From NCBI GenBank assembly GCA_030550695.1, contig JAUQOX010000113.1:1-8645 (forward strand): a stretch of 8,645 nt of DNA, written 5' to 3'. Positions 1 through 5,942 of this stretch are shown piece by piece. The position numbers and the translations under genes were made by a program. Every line of letters begins with the position of its first letter. Position 1 is the first letter of the stretch. This DNA comes from Gemmatimonadota bacterium. GTDB taxonomy: Bacteria > Gemmatimonadota > Gemmatimonadetes > Longimicrobiales > Gaopeijiaceae. The notes under the pieces are model-generated. The model worked only from the letters and a program-made list of their open reading frames with translations, had not been told where the DNA came from and did not search any database.

Positions 1-2445
1 AACGGCCCGGAGGGTGTGGTTGGCCCGGAGGACCGGCGCCGGTTCCCCTCCCACCTTGGCCTTCCACGCCGGGTACCAGTTGTCGGCCACGACCAGGAGG
101 GCCGGTCGATCCGATCGCACCTCCAGCACCAACCGGTTGGGGCCCCGCTCCTTCCAGCTGACCTCACCCTGGGGCTCTCCTCCCCCCAGGTCCCCGGGTG
201 GGGCCTCGTTCAGCACCACCTCGGCCTGGGGGTCGAAGGACGGGGACAAGAGGTAGGGGACCGTTTCTTCCTCCTTCAGGATCACCGCCTTCCCCACCAG
301 CCGGGCCCTGGGGAGGGTGGGGATCTCGTAAACGGCTTCCAAGGGCTCTCCGCCCCCCAGGGTGGTGGCCATCACGGGCTCGCCGGCGTTCCTCAAGGGC
401 CCGAACCGGTATACCGGCCAAAGGACATAACGGACGTTGAGAACGGCCAGGAGGGAGAAGTTCAACCCGCCGGTGGCTGCGTCGAAGAAATTGGCCGGGA
501 TTCCGCTCCCCACCATGCCGATGAGTTCGCGGTAGCGGGCCAGGTCGTTGGGATGGTGCCCGGCCGCCAGTTCGAGACCGTACATCCCTGGCTTCACATC
601 CTGGCCCACCCCCGAACTTCCCCCCATAGCCAGCACCCGGAAGGGTTCTCCGCTCCCCTGCCGATCCTGGAGAAACCGGATATTGGGGTCGGGGGCCGCC
701 CACCGCCGGAAATCCAGAACCTGGATGAAGGGGTCGGAGACCCTGGCCAAGTCCACCGCCAGAAGGGCGGCCACGCCCAACGTCCAGGCCCATCGTGGGA
801 CCCACCCCCGAAGGGCTCCCCAGCACAGGGCCGTAAGAAGGCCCGCCAGGAGAAACCCGATCCAAAACCCCCGCTCGATGAAGGGCCGAGCCGCCGCAAG
901 GGCCGCGAGACGGTCCGTGGTCATGACTCCCCCCATGGCCCGACTCCAGAACTCCGGGAGCACGCCGGCCGAGGTCAGGATAGCGCCCAGAAGGAGGAAC
1001 CCGCTGGCCGCCCCCAGCACAAGGACCGGCCCCCTCGCCTCTCCAGGGGACCGGCCCACCGGCGTTCGGGCGCCCCCCTCCCCTCCCGTCCCCTCCCCGC
1101 GGGCACTCCGAGGGACCTTCCAGAGCCCGTCGATCCCGAAAGACATGAGGGTGGCCGCGGCGAAACCAAAGAGGAATGCGGCAATGGAGGGGGCTCGAAA
1201 CAGCGAGATGCCGGGCACCACCTCATAGAAGACGCGCCATACGGGAGTGTGACTCCCCAGGGCGTACAGGATGGCCCCCGACCCGATCCCCCCGAAGGTC
1301 CATTTGAGGCCCCGGTCCTCCCTCCCTCCAAGCCCCACCAGAGCGAGGAGGAGAACTACGAGACCCGCATACTCATGATTCAGCTTGAAGGGATTCCGGC
1401 CCCAATAGGTGTCCCGAGCCCAGTCGGCTCCCCCTGCGTTGTTGCCGACGAACTCCGGAATCACCAGGGACATGACCTCTTCGGGGTGCAACGACCACGA
1501 CGACGAATAGGCCAGGCTCCCCTCTTCCGACGCCCGGGTGGTGGTGGCGGTCCGGCGGGAAAACTCCGTGACATAGGTTACGGCGGGAAGGAGTTGGACC
1601 GCCGAAACCCCGGCCCCGGCCACCGAAAAAGCCAAGAACAGGGCGAAGCGGCCCGCGGCCACCGTCCCCGGCGTTCCTTGTCGGGCAAGGACGACAATGC
1701 GGACCAGGGCATAGAGCCCTGCCGCACCGAATAGAAAATACGCCTGCTGGAAATGGGTGGTCAGGATCACCAGGGCGACCACGAAGGCCATGCCGGCGAA
1801 CCCTCGGAGTCGCCCGCCGGAAAGGGCCCTCTCCGTCGCCCAGAAGAGGAGAGGGGTGAGGGCCGATACAAAGAGCTTCCCGTCGTGGCCGGGGAAGACC
1901 AACGTCACCAGGTGAGGGGCCAAAAGATAAGCCAGGCCCGCCAGGAGGGCCGCGCCCCGGGACCGCCCCAGGGATCGGACCCATCCATACATGAAAAGAC
2001 CGGCTGCGAAAACGTGGAGGACGAGTTTCCACCCGAGGGCCCGATACGGTTCCAGGATCAAGAGAAGCAAGGAGGTGGGATAAAGGGAGTCCCCGCCCGC
2101 CAGGGAATCCAAGAAGGGGGTTCCTCCCAGAAGAATCGGGTTCCAGAGGGGGAAGATCCCGTTCCGGAGGCATTCCGCGAAGAAGGCCCGGGCCATGTAG
2201 CCAAGGGAGAGGGTGTCGGAGCCGAAGAGCATGTCGGAGGAAAAGACGAACTTCCGAAAGAGCAGGAGGGTCACCCCCCCATACAGCACCGGAACGAACC
2301 AGCCGGGAAAGGACAACTCGCCCGCCGGGGAGGAGCCTCCGCCCCCCTTCCCCCTTCCCCCCCCGGGCCGATCGGGCCGATCCCCCGCTCCCCCCCCTAC
2401 CCGGCCCTTGCTCTCTTTGCCCCTCGCCTGCTCCTCTCGAGCCAT
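1..2445 (-). CDS. YfhO-family multi-pass membrane protein (GT-C-like glycosyltransferase), C-terminus cut by window edge
   Basis: My own reverse-strand translation gives 815 uninterrupted codons running off the left edge. After a Gly/Arg/Asp-rich, presumably cytoplasmic tail (residues 1-45) comes TM1 (about 48-64), then an extracytoplasmic loop with GSDTL (75-79) and FPLWNPILLGGTPF (98-111). Many further hydrophobic segments follow, about 140-575, with PGHDGK at 185-190 and TYWGRN at 356-361. A mostly soluble domain (about 576-815) ends with the YfhO hallmark NWYPAWKAKVGG (789-800) and an RANHTLR stretch. Family members are roughly 800-900 residues, so little is missing. A second Gly/Arg-rich linker lies at about 446-482. 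The ATG at 2445 is chosen because GGAGG sits 6 bases upstream; an in-frame ATG at 2463 is the alternative. Firmicutes YfhO acts with CsbB in extracytoplasmic transfer of a lipid-linked sugar; D76 as a catalytic acid and the substrate here are inference. It is probably the last visible gene of the glycosylation set. Confidence 0.88.
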   Translation of the reverse strand, partial: MAREEQARGKESKGRVGGGAGDRPDRPGGGRGKGGGGSSPAGELSFPGWFVPVLYGGVTLLLFRKFVFSSDMLFGSDTLSLGYMARAFFAECLRNGIFPLWNPILLGGTPFLDSLAGGDSLYPTSLLLLILEPYRALGWKLVLHVFAAGLFMYGWVRSLGRSRGAALLAGLAYLLAPHLVTLVFPGHDGKLFVSALTPLLFWATERALSGGRLRGFAGMAFVVALVILTTHFQQAYFLFGAAGLYALVRIVVLARQGTPGTVAAGRFALFLAFSVAGAGVSAVQLLPAVTYVTEFSRRTATTTRASEEGSLAYSSSWSLHPEEVMSLVIPEFVGNNAGGADWARDTYWGRNPFKLNHEYAGLVVLLLALVGLGGREDRGLKWTFGGIGSGAILYALGSHTPVWRVFYEVVPGISLFRAPSIAAFLFGFAAATLMSFGIDGLWKVPRSARGEGTGGEGGARTPVGRSPGEARGPVLVLGAASGFLLLGAILTSAGVLPEFWSRAMGGVMTTDRLAALAAARPFIERGFWIGFLLAGLLTALCWGALRGWVPRWAWTLGVAALLAVDLARVSDPFIQVLDFRRWAAPDPNIRFLQDRQGSGEPFRVLAMGGSSGVGQDVKPGMYGLELAAGHHPNDLARYRELIGMVGSGIPANFFDAATGGLNFSLLAVLNVRYVLWPVYRFGPLRNAGEPVMATTLGGGEPLEAVYEIPTLPRARLVGKAVILKEEETVPYLLSPSFDPQAEVVLNEAPPGDLGGGEPQGEVSWKERGPNRLVLEVRSDRPALLVVADNWYPAWKAKVGGEPAPVLRANHTLRAV
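2342..2364 (-). other. G-quadruplex-prone G-run cluster in the 5' coding part of the yfhO-like gene
   Basis: The coding strand has runs of 8, 5 and 6 G (2364-2357, 2354-2350, 2347-2342) separated only by AA. The 8-G run can supply two tracts, giving four tracts of three or more G with short loops. Two more G-runs (2397-2390 and 2386-2382) lie just upstream. They encode the Gly/Arg/Lys-rich tail around residues 28-35, roughly 80-100 bases after the start codon, and would be present in the mRNA. Folding and any effect on expression are inferred. Confidence 0.5.
2365..2382 (-). repeat. Tandem 9-base duplication encoding Asp-Arg-Pro twice
   Basis: GGGCCGATC occurs twice in perfect tandem on the plus strand (2365-2373 and 2374-2382). 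Read on the minus strand it encodes DRP-DRP, residues 22-27 of the yfhO-like protein. It sits between G-run clusters, consistent with replication slippage in the low-complexity tail. Confidence 0.75.
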
Positions 2446-2485
2446 CTGATGCCTCCTCACCATGGCCTTCCTACATGCCCATCAG
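2446..2485 (-). repeat. Inverted repeat CTGATG/CATCAG enclosing the yfhO ribosome-binding site
   Basis: CTGATG (2446-2451) and CATCAG (2480-2485) are exact reverse complements separated by 28 bases. One arm directly abuts the start codon at 2445, and the GGAGG lies in the loop. The arms are short, so the folding energy is modest and chance is possible. It occupies most of the 61-base gap between the GT4 stop and the yfhO-like start. Confidence 0.35.
2452..2456 (-). promoter_or_regulatory. Shine-Dalgarno GGAGG of the yfhO-like gene
   Basis: On the minus strand GAGGAGGC precedes the ATG at 2445, with 6 bases between GGAGG and the start. This favours 2445 over the in-frame ATG at 2463, which has only AGGAAGG at a spacing of about 2. 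The site lies between the two arms of the CTGATG/CATCAG inverted repeat described separately. Confidence 0.7.
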
Positions 2486-2506
2486 GGACAACCCCCTTGC
2501 TTCGCC

Positions 2507-3640
2507 TCAGGGGAAGCCGGCCCTCCTGGCCCCCCGCACCCGACCCGCCAAGAGGGCTTCGTATACCTCAAGGTGCCGTTCGGCCAGACGGCGGTTGCTC
2601 CATCGCGCCTCTACCCGCTCCCGGGCCAGGCGTCCCCGAGCCCGGAGGTCCTCTTCCCGGAGGAGCTGGACCACCACCCTGGCCAGGTCGTGGGGATCCC
2701 CCGGCTCGAAAAGCCCCCCCACTTCCTCGTCCACGATCTCCGGGAGGCCGCCGACCCGGGAGGCTGCCACGGGAACCCCACAGGCCATGGCCTCGAGGGC
2801 CGCAACCGAGGTGGCCTCCATGAGGGAGGGGATCACCACCAGGTCGCCGGAGCAGAGCAACCCCGGCATCTCGGCATGGGGACGTTTCCCCAGGAACGTC
2901 ACCCGATGGGCCAGCCCCAATTCCGCCACCATCCCTTCCAGTCTTTCCCGTTCCGGCCCGTCTCCCACCACCACCACTTCCACCTCCACTTCCTCCAGGA
3001 TGCGAGGAAGGGCGCGGAGGAGATACTCCACCCCATTCTTCGGGAATAGCCTTCGGGGGACTACCAGGCGGCGACGCCCCGAGGGGGGAAGGGCTGCCTC
3101 AACCGGCCGGAAGAGGGTCGTCTCCACGCCGTTGGGCAGCGGTTCCGCCCGGACGCCAGGGGCCAGCTCCTCGGCCACCCGGGCGATTTCCCGACTGGCG
3201 GCGAACAAGTGTTCAGGGGCCCGGACCAGGGACCGGAGTACCGGCTTCCACCGCGCCTTCTTGGCCCGCACCAGAAAGTGGGAGGTGTGGAGGGTAGCCA
3301 CCAAAGGCGCCCCCCGCACCCTCCGGCTCCAAGCCAAGGGCAACACCGATGGAAAATCCTGGGCATGGAGGATCTGGGCCCGGTGGGCCAGGCGGAGGGT
3401 GAGGGGGATGGAAAGCAAGGTGTAGGCCGTCCAGCCGAAGACATTCCGGGCCGGAAACCAGCTCCGGTGGACCTGGATGCCCTCCAGCACCTCCCGCCGG
3501 GGGAGGCCGGGAAGGGACCGGGAAGTCACCACGGTCACCGTGTGCCCCATCCCCACCAGGGCCCGGGCCAGGAAAAAGACATGGCTTTCCAGCCCCCCTA
3601 CCTCCGGCGGAAAGTACATGGAGTGGAAAAGAACGGTCAC
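2507..3640 (-). CDS. Family 4 glycosyltransferase (GT-B fold)
   Basis: This is a retaining GT4-type transferase of 377 residues, the normal family length. It opens with an MTVLFHSMYFPPEVGGLESH-like N-terminal Rossmann strand and glycine loop (1-20). The C-terminal nucleotide-sugar domain carries PNGVE (169-173), a basic RRLFPKNG stretch (196-203), GDGPER (226-231) and the E-x7-E motif E275/E283, followed by CGVPVAASRVGGLPEIV. No signal peptide or membrane segment is seen, so it should work at the cytoplasmic face of the membrane. The reading frame stays open to 3760, but I place the start at the GTG at 3640. There it overlaps the wecB stop by four bases (GTGA), whereas the longer form would overlap wecB by more than 120 bases and add an Arg/Gly-rich tail. 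Translation is therefore probably coupled to wecB. Donor and acceptor cannot be told from sequence; a ManNAc or derived donor is only suggested by the neighbour. Confidence 0.9.
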   Translation of the reverse strand: MTVLFHSMYFPPEVGGLESHVFFLARALVGMGHTVTVVTSRSLPGLPRREVLEGIQVHRSWFPARNVFGWTAYTLLSIPLTLRLAHRAQILHAQDFPSVLPLAWSRRVRGAPLVATLHTSHFLVRAKKARWKPVLRSLVRAPEHLFAASREIARVAEELAPGVRAEPLPNGVETTLFRPVEAALPPSGRRRLVVPRRLFPKNGVEYLLRALPRILEEVEVEVVVVGDGPERERLEGMVAELGLAHRVTFLGKRPHAEMPGLLCSGDLVVIPSLMEATSVAALEAMACGVPVAASRVGGLPEIVDEEVGGLFEPGDPHDLARVVVQLLREEDLRARGRLARERVEARWSNRRLAERHLEVYEALLAGRVRGARRAGFP

Positions 3641-4800
3641 GAGCCTTCCCAATCCCGGGTACGCCGAGATCCTCCCAGCAGATGGGCCTCCACGATGTCC
3701 GCGATACGCTCCCCTGCTTGTCCGTCCCCGTAGGGGTTCCCGAGGGGCCTCTTCGTCCACCCCGCCCCGCCCTGCGGCTCGAGGATGGCTCGGGCTTCCC
3801 TGACGATTTGCTCTTTGCGGGTACCCACCAGGCGGGCCACTCCCGCCTCTACCCCTTCCGGCCGCTCGGTCACCTCCCGGAGCACCAGGACAGGGGTTCC
3901 GAAGGCGGGAGCCTCCTCTTGGATTCCGCCCGAATCCGTGAGGACCAGGACCGCGCCCTTCAACACCGTCACCAGGTCGAGGTAATCCAAGGGCTCGGTG
4001 AGGATCACCCCCGGCACTCCCTGAAGAATCTCCCGGGCCGGCTGAACGACGTTGGGGTTCGGGTGAACCGGATAGAGGAAGCTGAGGCCTTCGAACCCCC
4101 TGGCCAGCTCGGCCACGGCTTCGAACACCTGCCGCAGGGGCTCACCGAAAGACTCCCGGCGGTGAGCGGTCAGAAGCACGAAGGGTCGGCCTGAGGCCAC
4201 CAGTTCCCGGACCCGGGGGTCCCGGGGGCTGGGGTTCCGACGGGCCACGGAAAGCAGGGCATCCACCACCGTATTGCCCGTGACGAAAACCCTCTCCACC
4301 GGCACTCCCTCCTGCAGGAGATGGTCCCGGGCTCGAGGGGTGGGGGCGAAATAGAGGTCCGACAGGACATCGGCCAAGCGACGGAACATCTCCTCCGGAA
4401 AGGGCGCCCATTTGTTCCCGCTTCGGAGCCCCGCCTCCACATGCCCCACGGTGACCTTCTCGAAGAAACCCACCAGTGCGGCGAAGAAGACGGATGCGGT
4501 ATCTCCCTGGGCCAGGATCATGGAAGGCCGAACGTCTCCCACCACATCCCGTAGCCCCCGGAGGCAGCCGTGGGCCACATCGTAGAGATCCTGCCCCTCC
4601 TTCATGATCCCCAGATCGTAGTGCGGGGTCAGTCCGAACACCCGGAGCACCTGGTCCACCATTTCCGTATGTTGGCCGGTCAGAGCCAAACGGGTTTCCA
4701 GACGGGGAACCCGTCGCCCCAAGGCCTCCAGGACGGGGGCCATCTTGATGGCTTCCGGACGGGTTCCCACCACCACGAGCACCCGGTGAGTTCCGGTCAT
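3637..4800 (-). CDS. wecB: UDP-N-acetylglucosamine 2-epimerase, non-hydrolysing
   Basis: The enzyme interconverts UDP-GlcNAc and UDP-ManNAc (EC 5.1.3.14) in the cytoplasm, supplying ManNAc-type sugars for surface polysaccharides. The 387-residue product has the family motifs in order: GTRPEAIK (12-19), TGQHTEM (41-47), QGDTAS (98-103), HVEAGLR (120-126), PFPEE (133-137), TGNTVVDAL (174-182), AHRRESFGE (212-220), HPNPN (246-250), DSGGIQEEAP (289-298), TERPE (311-315) and NPYGDG near the C-terminus. All are typical of the non-hydrolysing type rather than the hydrolysing NeuC or GNE types. The frame extends to a GTG at 4827, but the ATG at 4800 has a GGGAG 6 bases upstream and leaves the usual short N-terminus before the first beta strand. 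Its stop overlaps the GTG start of the GT4 gene. No UDP-ManNAc dehydrogenase (wecC) is present in the window, so the final sugar is unknown. Confidence 0.95.
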   Translation of the reverse strand: MTGTHRVLVVVGTRPEAIKMAPVLEALGRRVPRLETRLALTGQHTEMVDQVLRVFGLTPHYDLGIMKEGQDLYDVAHGCLRGLRDVVGDVRPSMILAQGDTASVFFAALVGFFEKVTVGHVEAGLRSGNKWAPFPEEMFRRLADVLSDLYFAPTPRARDHLLQEGVPVERVFVTGNTVVDALLSVARRNPSPRDPRVRELVASGRPFVLLTAHRRESFGEPLRQVFEAVAELARGFEGLSFLYPVHPNPNVVQPAREILQGVPGVILTEPLDYLDLVTVLKGAVLVLTDSGGIQEEAPAFGTPVLVLREVTERPEGVEAGVARLVGTRKEQIVREARAILEPQGGAGWTKRPLGNPYGDGQAGERIADIVEAHLLGGSRRTRDWEGS

Positions 4801-4806
4801 TCTACG

Positions 4807-4811
4807 CTCCC
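4807..4811 (-). promoter_or_regulatory. Shine-Dalgarno GGGAG deciding the wecB start
   Basis: On the minus strand GGGAG is followed by a 6-base spacer and the ATG at 4800. The longer in-frame start, a GTG at 4827, has no comparable upstream purine box. This supports the shorter wecB product. Confidence 0.6.
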
Positions 4812-4821
4812 AGGGAATCGG

Positions 4822-4834
4822 CCCCACCGTGGGG
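4822..4834 (-). other. Short hairpin CCCCA-CGG-TGGGG ahead of wecB
   Basis: A perfect 5-base-pair stem with a 3-base loop lies in the gap between the GT2 and wecB genes, upstream of the wecB ribosome-binding site. No T-run follows it in the direction of transcription, so it is not an intrinsic terminator. It may be chance in GC-rich DNA, or affect mRNA stability. Confidence 0.3.
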
Positions 4835-4861
4835 AGCGAAAAACCCCCAGGCAGGCAGGTC

Positions 4862-4886
4862 GAGGCGGCCTCACACCGGCCGCCCC
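4862..4886 (-). other. Strong GC hairpin spanning the GT2 stop codon
   Basis: Read on the minus strand, GGGGCGGCC (4886-4878) pairs with GGCCGCCTC (4870-4862) as a 9-base-pair stem with one G-U pair. The 7-base loop GGTGTGA contains the TGA stop of the GT2 gene. A TTTTT run follows only at 4843-4839, about 18 bases past the stem, so it does not match a standard intrinsic terminator. It could stabilise or process the mRNA between GT2 and wecB, or partly attenuate transcription. Confidence 0.45.
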
Positions 4887-5875
4887 AGACGGCGTTTCAG
4901 GGTTTCCACCTCGTGTCGGAGTTGGGCCACCATTTCGGCCAAGAGGCCCACGCCCACCAAAACCGCCCCGACCGTCTCCAGCAGGATCACCAGGTAGAGG
5001 AGCGGACGGAAGCCGAACCCTTCCACGAACCGAAGGTAGAAGGCCACACCGGCCACCCCGAAACCCAGGAGCATCAGGATCAGCCCCGCCGAGCCGAAAA
5101 GGAGGAGAGGCTTCCGGGAAAACAGGAGGAGGAACCACACGGACAGGAGGTCCATCAGCCCCACCAGTACCCGGAAGGGTCCGGAATACTTGGAGACCCC
5201 TGCCTTGCGGGGCAGAAGGGGGATCTCCAGTTCCGTCACCGAGTAGCCTCGGGCGTAAGCCAGCACCACGAAGAACCGATGCCAATCGTGCCTGAGAGGG
5301 ATCTCGAAGACGATCTCCCTTCGGAACGCTTTCATGGAATTGAGGTCGGAGACCGGCACCCGGAAGATCTTCCGGCTGAGCCAGTTGTAGAGCCTCGAGA
5401 CGGCGGCCTTTTCGTAGGAGCCCACCTTCTTCCCCGTCACCATATCCCACCCTTCCTGGAGACGCGCCAAAAAGCGGGGGATTTCGTCCGGGGAGTGTTG
5501 GAGGTCCGCGTCGAAAAGGACCAGCCAGGTTCGATCCGTGGCCTCTGCGGCCGTGAGGAGGGCCTCGGTCTTGCCCAGGTTGGAGCGGTGGCGGAGCACC
5601 CTGAGGACCCCCCAACCCTCCCCTTCCCTCTCGGCGAGGGCGCCGGTGCCGTCGGTGGAGCCATCGTCCACCACCAGCACCTCCCCCTCCAGCCCATAGG
5701 CCTCCCAGGCCCTCCGGAGTTCCCGAATGAGGTCGGGGACCACCGGGGCCTCGTTGAAGGCCGGGACCACCAAGGCAAAATCCCGACGGAAGGCAGGGCT
5801 CAAGGAACGGGCAGCTTCCTGGGGGTCCACCGGCGGCTCCAGGCTCAGGAATGAGGACACGGCAGGAGCCCCCAT
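4871..5875 (-). CDS. Family 2 glycosyltransferase, polyprenyl-phosphate sugar synthase type with membrane anchor
   Basis: This GT-A fold inverting transferase of 334 residues most likely links a sugar from a nucleotide donor to undecaprenyl phosphate at the inner face of the cytoplasmic membrane. Visible motifs are VVPAFNEA (36-43), DDGSTDGT (70-77), SNLGKTEAL (98-106), the metal-binding DADLQHSPDEI (122-132), SDLNSMKAFRRE (176-187) and RKAGVSKYSG (223-232), as in dolichol-phosphate mannose synthase relatives. Hydrophobic segments at about 236-252, 256-280 and 291-316 form the C-terminal anchor, and a charged tail ends the protein. This layout resembles CsbB and ArnC rather than soluble DPM1. 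The start is uncertain: the ATG at 5875 is used, but an in-frame TTG at 5896 lies just after a GGAGG spaced only 2 bases away. The sugar (glucose, GlcNAc, mannose or other) cannot be read from sequence. It lies 67 bases past rpoN and 70 before wecB. Confidence 0.9.
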   Translation of the reverse strand: MGAPAVSSFLSLEPPVDPQEAARSLSPAFRRDFALVVPAFNEAPVVPDLIRELRRAWEAYGLEGEVLVVDDGSTDGTGALAEREGEGWGVLRVLRHRSNLGKTEALLTAAEATDRTWLVLFDADLQHSPDEIPRFLARLQEGWDMVTGKKVGSYEKAAVSRLYNWLSRKIFRVPVSDLNSMKAFRREIVFEIPLRHDWHRFFVVLAYARGYSVTELEIPLLPRKAGVSKYSGPFRVLVGLMDLLSVWFLLLFSRKPLLLFGSAGLILMLLGFGVAGVAFYLRFVEGFGFRPLLYLVILLETVGAVLVGVGLLAEMVAQLRHEVETLKRRLGRPV

Positions 5876-5892
5876 GGCCCCCCCCGCCGCAG

Positions 5893-5910
5893 GCAAGGCC
5901 TCCGGCCTGC
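5893..5910 (-). other. Small hairpin in the rpoN-GT2 gap
   Basis: GCA-A-GGCC-TCC-GGCC-TGC can fold as 7 base pairs with one bulged A and a 3-base loop. It lies just upstream of the GT2 start, within the 67-base gap after the rpoN stop. No T-run follows in the transcribed direction, so it is not a convincing terminator. I see no clear promoter in the gap, which is compatible with read-through from rpoN. Confidence 0.25.
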
Positions 5911-5942
5911 TCCGGTATTTCGGGCCAACGGGTACCCCATTG

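Noticed and set aside
16..1734. A 572-codon open frame on the plus strand, continuing from 1753 to 2823
   Set aside because: It lies exactly codon-in-register opposite the yfhO-like gene. In that register a plus-strand stop needs TTA, CTA or TCA on the coding strand, which are rare codons here. The translation is Pro/Gly/Arg/His-rich with no domain, while the minus strand gives a recognisable membrane protein.
1373..2173. Minus-strand 266-codon open frame inside the yfhO-like gene
   Set aside because: It is out of frame with the 815-codon membrane protein and is a Pro/Gly/Arg-rich shadow with no family motif.
2463..2463. Upstream in-frame ATG for the yfhO-like gene
   Set aside because: Its purine box is too close, while the ATG at 2445 has GGAGG at a good distance. 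It remains a minor alternative.
3641..3760. Longer GT4 form starting at 3760
   Set aside because: It would overlap wecB by more than 120 bases and add an Arg/Gly-rich segment outside the conserved GT-B fold. The GTG at 3640 overlapping the wecB TGA fits better.
4801..4870. Intrinsic terminator between GT2 and wecB
   Set aside because: The stems present are not followed directly by a T-run in the transcribed direction; the only T-run is separated from the strong stem by about 18 bases.
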